From assembly GCA_038501625.1 (NCBI GenBank), contig JAZAYU010000010.1, positions 124,001 through 188,000 on the forward strand: a stretch of 64,000 nucleotides of DNA, read 5' to 3'. Position 1 is the stretch's first letter, and each line of letters starts with the position of its first letter. The stretch is from Corbicula japonica (lineage: Eukaryota; Mollusca; Bivalvia; Venerida; Cyrenidae). The notes under the pieces were generated by a model. It ran no database searches. It was not told the origin of the DNA and was given only the letters and a program-made list of their open reading frames with translations. Below, piece after piece: positions 41,471 to 54,834 of the stretch. Both the position numbers and the translations under genes were made by a program.

Positions 41471-43070
41471 GCAATATTTTTAACAATTTTAACATTTAAA
41501 AGGGAAGCATCTTCAATAAACATGTTTAATATTCTTCATTATTCATTAAGATATAAACCTGATTATTTCCTGAAAACAACGTCTACCATTTTCAAATTCA
41601 AAAGCCCAAAACCTTGAGCAAAAGCAAACCGCCGGGTAGGTGGGTAGGTCATCGCTGGCAAATAAGAAAAACCTCGAGTGGGGATACAGTAACAGTATTG
41701 CCTTATATAACCTTTGCACCTCGAAAATCTCGTGTATTCTCCCGCCAAATCACAACACATAATTACCGTAATAAACATAAAACCGTATTTACTTCACTAA
41801 ACACCAGTAGAAATATGTATATCCCAAACGAGAATAATTTTATTTTAAGAAATCGTATCCTTTCCCATTATTTTAACATACCTTGCCTTTTTTTAAGACT
41901 ATGTTGTATGGAGCTTGTTCAAGTTAATTTAATAAACACACAGATAACTATTACATGTACTATCCTAAATTCCTGAATTATTCATATTTAAAAGCATTGT
42001 TTTTATTTATTTAGTATATCATTATCAACCATGACTTATGATTGCCTTAGCCGTAAAATAGGCTTGGAAGTGCCAGCATACTCTGTTTTAATTTCATCTT
42101 AAGTCCGAAATTATGGAACTAGGTAACTGAAATTTTCAGGCAGGTCTGTTAGAAAAAAGGTTATGTCGACAGCTTGAATTCACAAATACGTGTAAATACG
42201 GGAATGAAGTTTGCATTACTTTTTCAACACCCCTCGTAAAACATGTTTGCCAGTTAAGTAAATGAGATTCACCGACTACATTCGTGCACAAAACTAGAAC
42301 TACAAACAGGGGTGTATTAGGACCGATGTAAATTTTGATGTGATAAATGTATTTATGTAAACCCTTAGCATACCGCTTAATAAATAAAAATATCGGCTTA
42401 AATGGTAAGCATTTACCTATCGAAATTTAAAAAAAATGCGGGCAAAAACGGGAGGTGGGAGGTCAGAGGGGGAGGGGGGGATAAAGACATGTTCAGTCAT
42501 ACATACGGCTATTAAGTATATACCGACACACAACAACGGACAATTATCCAATCATATTCAAGGAAATTTATTTGCACTATAATGAAAAGAATGTATTGAA
42601 GCTGCAGAGCTCTTTAATAAAAACATGAGATTTTTGGATTATTAAGTTTGTTTTTTTTTCATTTTTTTGAATAAATATAAAGGTGTCTCCACAATAAGCT
42701 TAACAACATCATCGTAACATTTGATTTTCATTTCATTTTATTTACCGTGGATTAATTAAAATCTAAAAAGGTAAAACATTTATGCTAAAAGGTTGCATTA
42801 TTCCTTATTTGACCTTAGGCGGCAGTAAACGGGTTTCTGATAAATCGCAAAACCAAATAAATCCCAGCTAACACGACCAGCCCACTTGTTCCCTACTAGC
42901 TCATACCTAAAACAGAAAGGGCACATAAATGACATCACAATAATATTCAGTTAATGAAAACAAAGAAAATAAATTTCTGAACCTATCAATTAAATTTTAA
43001 GCATCATTAACATTCATATTCTGGTCGTGAAAACTGTTCTTTCGACGAGGAAACAATTCAATCATTCATC
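41471..43070. other. No gene; one G-rich stretch
   Basis: AT-rich DNA. The only feature is a purine/G-rich stretch near 42448-42482 (GGGAGGTGGGAGG... and a short G run). Open frames up to 120 codons show no recognisable motif. Confidence 0.45.
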
Positions 43071-43074
43071 GGTT

Positions 43075-44735
43075 AACAGCTTTTTAGAGCTTGCAATGAT
43101 TTAAATGCTTTCAATAAACGTAATCTTTGCATACCAAAAAAAAACTTTTATAACAAGGTTATCGGTATCACAAATAAAGAAAAACCTTTTGCAAGTTGCA
43201 TCGCCGATACCCAGATGTATTTAAAAAATACAGGTTCATGTTAAAATCACTTTTGTAACAAGATATTTCACAGTAAGTTGTTATGGAGATTTAAGGATCC
43301 ACTACACTCCTTCTTGCATGTTCATCAATAAGAAATAAAATTATCAAAATTTCAATAACGGCAAAATACATTTCAATGAAACTTTGCACAAATGAATGTT
43401 ATTAATGTATCTTAATTTTGCAAATGGTATGACACGTTAGAACATTTAACAAAAAAGCTAGACCTAAATATTCCCTACAATTCTATTTACATAAATTCGC
43501 AAAACTTTACAGTACGAAACATTATTTTAAATTTCCACACGTGTTTAATGACACTGACAAGCAAAGGTTGTGTACATGTACTTTGTAAAAAAAACTTTCA
43601 ACTACGAAAAGAGAATGTTCGTCACCCGCTTACGCGACCAGGATGCGACCAGGAAATGGAAGGTCAATCACACTTTTACTAATATCTCATATACTTTACA
43701 TATGTAAGTCACGAGGACACAAGATATTGTTGTCAGTATCATATTACTCATGTCAACAATTAAAATGAATTTAGGTGTTGTTTAGTTTTTGTTAATTTAT
43801 GTAAATAGAAATTTAGAGAAGGCTTTGATCTCCTTATTTGCCTCTACTGTTCTAACGTGTCTTACCAAATGCAAAAAGTAACATTCATTTTTGCAAAATT
43901 TCATTGAACGGCATTTTGCCATTATTGAGATTTTGATAATTTCATTTTTTGTCGGTGAACAAACAAGCAAGAGTGTAGTGGATCCTCAAGTTATAAAATT
44001 AAGAAAATGAAAGGCAATGTTAATTTCTCTCGGTTTTCGTAAAAACCCTCTTTAAATTCGAGAAAAAGGTTACCAACATGATATTCAACGGTTCTCTGCC
44101 TGCCTGGTGATTAACCAATCTAAATTTGATCATTTTACTTACATCTTTGGTTGCTCGACGGTGGCAGGGGTTTAAGAGTTTATGAAGGTTTATGGGGAAA
44201 TCTTTTATAAGAACCTAGAAGTTCGATTTGTTTCTTCTATCCATATCATCGTGTTCTTGCTGATTTGACTCTAGGTGGTCTAGTCTCGGTAAGATCATTG
44301 ACTACCCGCCCCTTTGGGTTTGCAATGCTATTGCTTTTTTGTTTTATATAAAAGTAAAATACGCATATCAGGAAACACAGCTGTTATATGTTTGTGTGCT
44401 TTTGCATGCAACATTGTTGAGCTGATTGGGGGTGGGGGGGCGGTTGGAGTTATTTCACCAAGAAAATTCGTACTTGTTCGTTGTTTTGTGAAACTTGTGG
44501 GACAAGTGTGAGGTAAGTGCATAGAACCTGGTTTAAACCCCCAGTGGAAATTTGATTTGCCACTCACCGTTCCAAGGCGGTAACCCAAAGAGTTCTCATT
44601 TTTGTTAATTGTTTGTGGTGTCTGTTTTGAAGCTGATCATTTTATTAACCATGCTCTCTCTCTGTCTCCTTTTCTTGGCTGGATGGAGAGTCTTTGTCGT
44701 CTGCGTGTGATATGCATATTTCACTTTTTTCTTAT
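43075..44735 (+). mobile_element. PLE-type element, 3' half (copy D), interrupted
   Basis: RT C-terminal remnants (TTTCAATAAACGTAATCTTT, AAGGTTATCGGTATCACAAA, then GTTATGGAGATTTAA) stop at 43291 and resume at about 43993 with AAAATTAAGAAAATGAAAGG. The tail follows: TCTAGTCTCGGTAAGATCAT, GCATGCAACATTGTTGAGCT, TTTAAACCCCCAGTGG and GATATGCATATTTCACTTTT. The RT frame is destroyed by many small changes. An extra fragment, AAAATACGCATATCAGGAAA, at about 44355 is a second tail end in opposite orientation. Confidence 0.8.
43292..43992. mobile_element. Non-autonomous TIR element, copy 2, inside PLE copy D
   Basis: Left end AAGGATCCACTACACTCCTT, right end GAGTGTAGTGGATCCTCAAG. Inverted similarity extends over 100 bp, including TTTCAATGAAACTTTGCACA against GCAAAATTTCATTGAACGGC. 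The centre CACCCGCTTACGCGACCAGG is shared with copies at 10385-10879 and 54835-55260. It splits the RT remnant of copy D. The short target duplication cannot be fixed exactly. Confidence 0.85.
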
Positions 44736-47700
44736 TACCAACAACCAAAATAAATGCTTGCAACTTATACGTCGTAAATTCCCTACTGTTTCATATAATC
44801 ATACTCAAAATATGTTTTAACAACCAAGACTTTGCACTACTCACACTTTGTTGTATGCTCCATGTAAACTGAAGACAGAAATGTATGAGTTTCGCATTTT
44901 CGGGAAAAGTCAAAAAGAGGATGACATGCATTTATTGTGGATCCAAGCTACATATGTGTAACTGCAAATATAGGATCTAAAACTATTTTAAAGTGCCATG
45001 AATCTTACAGTTTGCCCACTTACCTCTTTTCTTCAAATTTGACAGGGGCCACTTCACATCTATTGCTAAAACGTCTTTACTGCCACCTTATATGAAATCA
45101 AAGTACTGAAAGTACAGAAAACCAGCGAAGCGATTTTGCTTCTTGAGAATAACCAGTGCCATGATTCTCATACATGTATCCATTTATGAAAAAGCAAAAG
45201 AACTTGTTTCACTCGCAAAGACCTTCATCTTGTCTATATGGTAGTGGAAATAAAGGTTTCCATGTATTATCTGGATGAAGGCTTCTGTTAACCCTTTACT
45301 CCATAGATATACCTTCATAGATTGGGCGAACAGTTTAGATCCATATCAGCTGGTACATCTTTGCGATCTGATTTGGATTTAAAATGTTCGCTTTTAGAAT
45401 CATTAATTTTTTTCTGACCAGTAATCACAAAATTTAGATCCAGATCAGATGGCACTATTGTGCCAGCTGACTGGGACCTGAACTGGTCACCTATGTGATG
45501 AAAGGCGTATATATTGAGTAAATGGTTTTAAGCAAGAAATTATAATAGTGAAATATGTGTACTGACATCCCAAAGACAGAATGAACACGAAAAATGATAT
45601 AAAAAGTGAGACCCGATCGATGGGAATGATTATGCATTTATTTGAAATAAGAAGTATATAATTGTTTCCTTCATTGTGAATAACATGTTAAGGAAATCAT
45701 AGAATTGAGAATCCTACATATTAAAACAACCGAGAGTCATAACATTGCCGAAAGCATTGGAATTTAATGCTAGATAACACACATGTAAAATTGAAGACAA
45801 TTTCAGAGGAAAATGAATTACTATAGCTTATACCATATATTTCCACCGTATTAAGTTGTATATAATAACGGACTCTATGTTTTTTTTCATGTAGCATATT
45901 ATTAGAAAAAGGTGCCAGATTTAAGACATTCGTAAACATATCATTGAGTTTTGGTTGTTAAGGAAATGGGATAAATGTCCATTAGCTTAAAATCCGTTCA
46001 TATAACATCAGTTCCAGCAGACAGATGTGTCGTTTTTAATTTTAGGCTTCATCATGGTTTGTCCTCTATATTCACACGTACTTTTACTGTTATTTGGCTT
46101 TCTTTAAAACGCGGGAAATTGTGATGTCACTGACATTTGCATATTCATTGTGTTACTGCGCCTATGATTTCATGTACTCCGAACAAAAATAATAGTCATC
46201 TCTAGCTTAATCGAAAACGTAAAACTAGTAAACATCTTCACCTTTAGAAAAAATGTAAATTATGCATTGTTCCTGAAACAAATCATAGTCTCCTACGTGA
46301 TAGCCGGACACGTACCGCGCTTGCTCGTAGCATGTTTCGAATACATAGATCTGCAAATCTTACATGTCCCTATTTCTGTACGAATATCCGGTAGATCTAT
46401 ACTCGTTCTAATATGTAAAATTTTACACATCTCAATAGTTGACTGTTTACTGTTCACGCTTATATGTGGAAATCCAATATATAAAAATATTCAGCAATGA
46501 TGATTGCTTCATGTTCAGTGATTTACAACGCTCATGAACGCCTATCATCAAATAATAAATGTTCGCAATATGTCTTGAAAATTTCAAGTGAAAGCATTTG
46601 CGCATTTATTTCATAAAGTGGACAATTGAAGAAAAATATGCTAAGATGGAAATTTATCATTATCGTTATTGTTAATGATAAAAATTTAAAAAAATCGTGA
46701 AACAAACAGTTTAGCAGCGGAACAAACGTCCAATATTGAAATAGCTTTAAAATGACAAAATAAAGAAAATGTTTTCACTGTTATTTTGAGCTTCGAATTA
46801 GCAGAAAAAATATATTAAATATTTCAGAATTAATGTTAAGCTATTGTAATATCCTAACATCGGGAATATCGTTTATATCTCTACCAAAAGGTAACATATC
46901 TGTGGCTCGCTAAAGAATCACTGGCGGCTACAACCCCTAGATAAAATTGGTTTTCTGTTGTCGATTGTGTTCTGAATTAGGGACAGCGCAGTGAAGCAGT
47001 CAAGTATTCTTTTAGCGATACTAACGTGGCACGAACCAAGTTTAACACGTAACAGGTGTAAGACCTGTAAATAGACTCCCCTATATAAACTATAGTAAAC
47101 ATGACATGTTTTAAAAGGCTGGCTATCATAGCTGGTACCATTTAAATAAGGGCTAACTTACATGCTTTTGAAGCTAAGTGTTTCTACTGTCCATTTCCAG
47201 CAAGAAAAGTAGGGGTCATGTATCAATTAACAGAGATTTGACACCTTGAAACCGGTTGTCTGTTTTTTTCACTTCTGTGTGAACTTCAAAACTGTTTTAC
47301 ATATGCCGTCCTAAAACCAGGGCCTTTTTTCATATACTGCATTTCCAAACATAAATATGCTATCAGTGTGTCAGTAAAAGCATCTCATTTACTTAACATG
47401 TTCCTTTCAGGCCATACAAGCCATTAAATGCCCCCAAAAGGCAAAAAAATTGGGACTATTTATTGTCAGCCATTGTCTGACTAGCCCGAGTAGGAACATC
47501 CGGTGGACCATTTACAAGTAATTAGCCAACAGGAAACTTGGACTACTTTGCTTGCTCTGATTACTCTGAAATGCGTAAATCGCCGGTTGCCAGTGCCTCG
47601 TTTTGGTTTGATACCGATTTCAGAATTGTGATTAGTAAAACCAGCTTCGCTGGTTAAAAAGTAATGCTTTATTAGTGCATTATCATTACCCCAGGTCTAA

Positions 47701-47752
47701 TTGCTATGACATCGTACACTTAAAACTAATACTCAAACAATTTGTTCTTAAA
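44736..47752. other. Mostly featureless; one degraded inverted repeat near 45.3-45.5 kb
   Basis: GTTTAGATCCATATCAGCTG (about 45329) and AATTTAGATCCAGATCAGAT (about 45433) resemble the ends of the element at 6580-6970. Otherwise I recognise no gene or repeat in these 3 kb. Confidence 0.4.
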
Positions 47753-48281
47753 GGCTAAGTTCACGACGGACTAGAGTTTCACCCCAGGAATCATCGAATA
47801 ACTAAAAATAAACTAAATGCTCACGCTCAGTTGTGTTGACATGTGAACGTCTAACTCTGGTATCGGGTCTGTTCCAAATTGGAAGGCAACTCAACTTTAC
47901 AAGTGTTAATGAATGTATCTAATGCGATAGAGGCCCTTACCTTCGAAACTGAAACCAAAATGACCATTTCTGGGCGGATGCGAAGCATGCCTTTATATAC
48001 ATGTAGGAACAATAATGAATCCAGTATAGAAAATTTGTAGTATCAGCGAGACATTTAAGCTATGAATATTCATTAGTAGGCGGTGCTACTTGAATGCTGT
48101 AGCAAATCACTTTTCCTCGCTAGACGCAGCCATCCTCGAACACCGGAAACTCTGGGTCGCAACGGGGTTCACTTTAATCAAGTTTAAAAGGTCAAACTGC
48201 GTCATTAGAAGGACAACCCTTGCAGTTCATGTCGATTAGGTGGTTACTTGGGTGAAACTCTAGTCCGTCGTGAACTTAGCC
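47753..48281. mobile_element. 529-bp element with perfect 32-bp terminal inverted repeats
   Basis: GGCTAAGTTCACGACGGACT plus AGAGTTTCACCC at 47753-47784 is exactly repeated in inverse at 48250-48281. The interior has no transposase. Short A-rich sequence lies on both sides, so a target duplication cannot be defined. Perfect ends suggest recent mobility. Confidence 0.9.
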
Positions 48282-48931
48282 AAAGATATAGGTAATTTTA
48301 GTTGACGGTCAAGATAGAGATTATGCATGAGTAAAGCAAGACGAGTAACTGTAAAACAGCTTGTATTTTCTAAGTGTTAAAATTAAGGTCCGATAGCTAA
48401 ATCCGTAATATTATAATGAACAGGACAATCAATAACTTATTAAATATCAGACATTGTGTCCTTTTTTAAGCATGTGCGTGGGCATTTAAACAGCAAAAGA
48501 AATGCGCGTTATAGTTAGTTGATAATTTGTAAACATTGGTGGTGAAAATATACTTTTACTACGTTTATACACGCATGCGGTTGAACAATAGATGGGCCTC
48601 ATAATAACATCCCTTGGTTTTACAGCTAAAAGTACTGTTATAAGTACAGTCGCACGAAAACATCATGTATAATTATAAAGACATTGAGAAGACTGTACCT
48701 TTCCCTTTAAAACCCTTTGATCGTCCTTGTGTTAAAAAATAAGTATATTATTAAGCATTTTTACATGTAACAGTGGTATTTTAGTAATACTATTGAGCCT
48801 ATTAATCGTCTAGAAAATCACTTAGAACTTATTATGTACACGAGCAATACTTTAGGCGAAAATATATATGTGAAATTTAACTATTATTGGTACCATTAAA
48901 AGTGATTAAAATTAACGAAACTACATGCACA
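48282..48931. other. No recognisable feature
   Basis: AT-rich DNA with no gene or family match. Confidence 0.45.
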
Positions 48932-49311
48932 TTAAGGAAATTCATACTTCCAGATAGTACAGTTGCACTAATGATGAGCTGTGAAAATTAAATTATCATT
49001 GAAAAAGTAACACTGGTTGGCCCTAGATGGAACATTGAACTGGATATTGTAATTAATTATTTTTGATATATTTGAGCGGAAAGTGCTTTATTTTGACACC
49101 CTGATTAGACAACATAGCAGGTACCAGATTTTATTAATTTTCTAACAAAATTCTTTTTTTTTCAACAATTGTCTCCTGTTATTATCAATATTCATCTGTT
49201 TGTAACAATATAATAACAGTTTGTTTGGAAATTGTTGAAAGAAAAGATAATTTAATTTTCACAGCTCATCATTAGTACAACTGTACTTTCTGGAAGTATG
49301 AACTACCTTAA
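48932..49311. mobile_element. TIR element with TTAA at both ends
   Basis: Ends TTAAGGAAATTCATACTTCC and GGAAGTATGAACTACCTTAA. Inverted similarity runs about 65 bp inward (ATGATGAGCTGTGAAAATTA against its inverse). The interior matches, in reverse, the repeats at 1386-1635 and 51800-52010. Non-coding. Confidence 0.8.
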
Positions 49312-50280
49312 ATACTAAAATTATTCAACGACAAATAATAGTATAAAGAAAATGCCTATGTTTATTATAATGATATAGGATAATTTATGTAATCATGTAT
49401 TCATGTTAGGGAGCTAGTTAGATATCATAATTAATTTTAATATAGGCTGAACGTTGCCTGTGTCTCCTAGCGCAAATCATTTTTTAAACATCTTCAAAAT
49501 GTCAGGTGTTTATATATCGTTATCCTTTACATCGAAGCGCGTGCAGATGTACCGGATATTTTTATTCATACTTTTGACTGATTAAATTTTTTCACAAAAT
49601 ATGCGGTTGAAACAGGTTAAAAGATGCCTAAATCAATAAACAAGTGTAAAATTATTTTCAAAACCCAAATAACAATTTACTTTATAATCAAGAAACTTCA
49701 TTATTGATATCTCTTCTGAAATGAGCTCTCGGAAAGCTTATTTTACTTTAATTCAGGCTGTAAGCGATCATCACATGTTAGGGAGCTTCTCAAAGTAATA
49801 TACAAATGAAAAATTGCTGTCGGGCTGATTAAACTAGTCTAGTTGTATTATTGTTTTGAGATTACCCCCGAAAACTTGTTGGTGACGTCATAGATAACAT
49901 GGCTGGTAGTTGGGTTAATAAAAACGCTGGAAATAGGATTTGAAAAGTCTTCGTTGAATGAATCTCATTGAAGTGAAAAAATTAGTATTAGATTAACAAA
50001 ACTTGTTTTCTTTTTCCCAACCAGCATGATTACTGATTATAGCAGTAAGCAGTTAAACTGTTAGTACCAAGAAAACTTGCTGGACCATCATAATATCACT
50101 AAATTTGAGCAGATAAATAAACATTGTTTGCGATCAACACAGAACTAAACACTTTGTACTGTAATATGTATTTCTAGCCTAGACCCGTATTGAGCTCTTC
50201 TCGATATTTATTTATTTATATATTTCGAGACTAAAAGAAGAAAAACTATCACAGTACAAAAATAAAAAGAAAACAATTTT
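49312..50280. other. No recognisable feature
   Basis: AT-rich DNA. Nothing supported. Confidence 0.45.
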
Positions 50281-50283
50281 TAA

Positions 50284-50535
50284 ATGAAATATGCATATCC
50301 GGAATTGCCTTATCCGAAAAAAACAACCTCATCTACGCAGCAAAAAAGTAGGGAGGAAAAGAAATCACGAATTTGTAACAGAATCAATTTCAAATTAGAC
50401 GCTACAAACAATTAACGATAAAGAGAACAATTGGGGTTACCGCCTTGGAACGGTCAGTGGTCAAACAATATGCCAATGTGGGTTTTAACCAAGTTCTAGC
50501 GCGCACCAACCTCGCTCTTTCCCAAACAGGTTCAC
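50284..50535 (-). mobile_element. PLE-type 3' tail copy
   Basis: AAATATGCATATCCGGAATT, AACAACCTCATCTACGCAGC, GGGGTTACCGCCTTGGAACG and GGGTTTTAACCAAGTTCTAG in the same order as the tail at 29768-30010. 5'-truncated and non-coding. Confidence 0.8.
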
Positions 50536-50539
50536 AAAG

Positions 50540-51388
50540 AGAAGTTTAAGTTCACAAATATTAAATTTAATACATTTTAAAGAGAATGTACACTTTATGT
50601 CCCTTTGATATGATAAATGCATCTTCATCTCCAAAGAGAAATATCTGGAATATTAACGTTCATGTCTGGATAATACATGTAAGCATGAATGTCTCTCTTT
50701 TTAAGCTGCCTTCAGTCCTTTGAGTTAAACTGATCATTATTTTTGAAACTTATTGCAGACAATTATGAAATGCAAAAAATATTTTTTTTTCCCATTTGTT
50801 TCCTATTGCTAAAGGTGACTGTACAACATCTTTAAAACGATGGGAGTCTTATTTATTTTTTATATATTATCAGCACATTAACATCTGAAGAACAAGTGAC
50901 AAAACCTTTTTCTGTTACATTACCGTGCGGTGTGCAGTTTTCATTCGTATTATCTTAAAGCTACATTTTATTTTCTGAATTAGACATATTTAATTTTATA
51001 GTTCAAATCTTTAAGTAATAGAACTTTAAGTAGACTTGATAAGGCCTTTGTCTCTGACAGTATCTAAATTCTGTAGCAATGAACCATTCAATGGGTCATG
51101 GATATCTCAAAGCATCATTGAGCGACGAGAATAAAAACCTAAAAGAACTTTTAAGAAAATGTATTGTTGTTTAAATTCGTTATATTTCAATATGCTAAAT
51201 GACAGGTGAAATATGTAATATCAATAAATTAAGGTAATTTTGGTAACAAAAAATATCACTTATCTTGACCTCTGCTATTGCTATTTAATTTGGAATAAGA
51301 TATCTGACCGTATGTCAACTCAGTGCTGTTAAGTATTTCACACTATAAAGGCCGCTGAGGAAGATATTTTGATTAAAAAAAAAATTTA
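50540..51388. other. No recognisable feature
   Basis: AT-rich DNA without supported features. Confidence 0.45.
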
Positions 51389-51389
51389 G

Positions 51390-51690
51390 TTGTGCGAAAT
51401 CCGGGGCTAGGGAGCCTGGGCAGTAGTATGCATTTCCATTACTGCTCTTCAAAGGTTCACAGTAGTGCTATTTGCGGCCGTAGAAAGTCTTCCCGTACAT
51501 TTAGTCAGGACTGCTATCAGTAAAATAACCTGTTACCGATTTCATGCAGTGATGGTAACGTTTATTAAGGCTATCGCGGGTCCCATGTAGAGGCATATCT
51601 TTTCTAATCAAACAGGGCCTGCAGTATTTTGATATTCGTCGTGTTCGGTGGCTTTCAAAGTTCATTGTCCATCTATTGTTATATTTCATC
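51390..51690 (+). repeat. Family R, short form
   Basis: CGGGGCTAGGGAGCCTGGGC, TGCATTTCCATTACTGCTC, GCGGCCGTAGAAAGTCTTCC, AAAATAACCTGTTACCGATT and GTCGTGTTCGGTGGCTTTCA. It combines the R core with the block found in the 253-bp tRNA-headed units. Confidence 0.75.
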
Positions 51691-51709
51691 CATGATTAAT
51701 TTCGCAGCT

Positions 51710-52020
51710 GTCACTAAATTACTTAAGGTATTTCTGAATTGTGCAACAAAGTGTTTTGAAGATGATGACGCTTAAAAATAAAATTATCGTTTTTTAAACA
51801 ATTTAAAAAAATATTGTTATTATGTTGTTATAAACAGATGGTTAATGATAATAAAAAGAGACAATCGTTGAAAAAATAGTTTTGTTTGAAAGGAAATAAA
51901 ATTTGGTACCTGTTATGTTGTCTATGTCGGACGTCAAAATAATATGCACTCTTACAAATCATAAATAACGAATCACAATATCCATTTAACTGTTACCATC
52001 AGAGCCAACATTTTTTTTAA
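51710..52020. repeat. Degraded copy of the 48.9-kb TIR element
   Basis: TATAAACAGATGG, GGTACCTGTTATGTTGTCTA and ACAATATCCATTTAACTGTT correspond to the interior of 48932-49311. ACTTAAGGTATTTCTGAATT at 51720 may be the left end. Confidence 0.6.
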
Positions 52021-52184
52021 AATAACTTTCGCAAATTGATTTAATATATCAAAATCCAATCTCATCTCCCTTTGTCCTTCGAGGTCTGTTACCCCTTCAA
52101 AAAGCATTGAAGTCATGCCCAGCTGTGTTCACCTATAGGTCAATTAAATATCTACATGTGGAACAATCTAAATCTTATGTGATG

Positions 52185-52238
52185 GGGTTTTCTGGGCGTG
52201 GCAATTACGGATATGCATGCTTTACCTTTTGAGTATTA
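52185..52238 (+). mobile_element. Short PLE-type tail end
   Basis: TTTTCTGGGCGTGGCAATTA then CGGATATGCATGCTTTACCT resembles the last 50 bp of the tail, as at 37461-37522. Confidence 0.55.
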
Positions 52239-53762
52239 AGTGTATTAAGTTGCATGTTGGATAGAATGATTTGAACAGTCGTAACACTTAGCATGTTCTG
52301 TAATTTTCAAAGTTCCGTTCTCAAAATCTTCAATTTAATGTATTAAGCCGTAACTATGTATTTTATGTGTTGAAAAGTGCGTTCAATGTATACAGTGTGT
52401 TTTTACCTATAAAGGTCTGTCTTAAGGCATTGCTTCGTTCGTCATTGCTATGTTATAGACAAAAAAAGAAAATTATTAAAATCACTGTATATAAACCGAT
52501 TGTATCATCTACCGGATATAGCGCACTGATTGTCCCAAAAACATATTAAACAGTTAAAAACTGAGGAGATTTTGTATGTATTGTAATGAGAAATCCAATC
52601 GACAAATACATGTTCAACAGGCGATTCTGGTAGCACTTGTCATGAAAGACGTTGTTATCTTTTTTATGCAATATACTTTTTAAAAAATCGCTTAAATTAC
52701 TCACAAAAAGTACCGTTTGCACTGTGTACTGTTATAAAAACAGCGTAAATGTTTATGTTTGAACATGCTTTGACAGGTATTGTCATGCTAGCGATGATGA
52801 AACATGTCATTTTTATTCTTACAATAATAAGAATACCATACCTGATCAATTAAACATCAAAACATTACAACAAACATGCATGTAGCTCCGACCCAGACTG
52901 TATCATTTATTGAACATGTTAACTCAATAATTTGTATGTTTCTAGCGATCTATGTGTATCAGTTATGGTGATTTTCTAAAGATGATTTTAGTATATTTTT
53001 CGGATTTAAGAACAACCGCTTAATGTAGAAACATGTGTTAAAAGTGATTCGTACAGGAATATGATACGTTATGAAATATAACGGCCTCGGTGCCTTTATA
53101 TACTGCGGCGACACGAAACAATTGGACCTGACTTCATTAGTTAACACACAGGCCGCTCTGAGAATTACAATTTACAACAAGCGATAATTAATGTCGTCCC
53201 AAAATGTTTTGGATTTGATAAACATAGTCTTAGGGTTTTTTTTAAGTAATAGTTTCGAAACTCAAGGTTCGCGATTATAAATACATACGCAGGTAGGGGT
53301 GACATACAAATTCTGGGACAAAGCAAGTTATTTAAATACTGATATTTTAAGCTGATGATAAACTCTTTACTCAATGTACGACCAATGTAGATCATCGTCA
53401 GCTGAAACATCCATGTCATTTGATCGGAATATACAATGACCACTAGTTTTCAGAAATTTTCTAATAAATGTAATAGCAAACAGTGAACAGCAAAAACAAC
53501 GTACTCCATATCCCATGGAGTAAATCGTCAAATGGAACTTGAGCAAAGGAATCAATGTCTTGTTTTACCGCCCAAGGATTGATTATCACAAAGGTCTTCC
53601 CTTGAGAGTCAGGTATGTTCCCAAGCTGATTTCAGTTAAAGAAATTAACGAATTCGCTTTCTATCATATTCTCACAATACATTTATACTAGCCATTAAAA
53701 TACTGTTTTGACAACTGATTTGTGTAAACTATGTGTATGCCAATTTATCAGTAACAAAAACA
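52239..53762. other. No recognisable feature
   Basis: AT-rich DNA. Open frames of 60-90 codons have no recognisable motif. Confidence 0.45.
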
Positions 53763-53764
53763 GT

Positions 53765-53870
53765 TTATAGTTTATTTCGAGGTTTGTATGAAAAATTAAA
53801 CGGTCGCCCAGCTGCGTTGGGCCTGACAGTTTAATTTTTGTACAAGCCTCCAAACTAACAATAAACTTTA
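53765..53870. repeat. Hairpin repeat with a GC-rich tip
   Basis: AGTTTATTTCGAGGTTTGTA and AAAAATTAAAC pair with GTTTAATTTTTGTACAAGCC and TAACAATAAACT. The tip GCCCAGCTGCGTTGGGC is itself a stem-loop. Confidence 0.75.
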
Positions 53871-54834
53871 TTCACTATTGTTGTATCATTCTGTTTAATT
53901 ATTTTAAAGTTCTTCTCTTCGTGTTTTGTACGCCATGATTTACTATTTCTCAAAATATACCCGATTTGTATAGACAATATATGTAGACGAACTCCTCCAT
54001 CTTAATTAAAAGCATAACCTTGATAAAATCAGCAAATGCGCATCGCCATAAGTGATACAGATTATTGGAAAATCATTCAACGAAGATCGCCTTAAATGAT
54101 ACAATAGAAATAGGTGTGTTTGCTATAAATGAGAGTATGATAATGATATATATGATACAGTCAATACGAGACACACCCCTCAAACATTTTAATAATTTAC
54201 ACTATCTATACATTAAAAGCAATAGTTTAATGTAATAATCTTTATATTAATGTCATAGAGTTATATAACTAGTATGCATTCGTTTATTGTGTTTATTTGT
54301 AGAGAATAACAGTATTTTGATACAATCATGTGGGTCATTTGCCAGACCTTCTTGTGATTAAATGCAATTTTGCAAGTTTTTATCCCTATGCGCAAAACAA
54401 ATGGTATTACAGCCAATAAGGACTATACAAAATATAACGTACTTGTTTTTGTTGAAGGTACTTAAAACGATTCTAATAATTTCGTTTTCAATGTGTTATT
54501 TACGAATATTTTCTATCACAGCCATGCAATCAGCTTGCTATATCCGGCATATGATACAATCGGTTTATATACAGTGAAAATATCTCAAACGGCATAATGC
54601 AATTCCATCAAACTATGTACAAATAAATACTTTAAATGTAAGATTACTTTACATAAGTAAAGAAAAGTAAGAACAGTCAAGAAAAATAGTTCGACTTAAA
54701 AATCCATTTAATTCTTTCTGCAATATATCACAAAAACGGAGAAATATAAAAAAATAATTCAAATGCCAACATGAGTGAAATGATACTGACAACAATATCT
54801 AAGGTCCTTGAAAAGAAAAGAACTTTTGATTATG
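53871..54834. other. No recognisable feature
   Basis: AT-rich DNA with several short ATGATACA words (54050-54160) but no clear array or gene. Confidence 0.4.
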
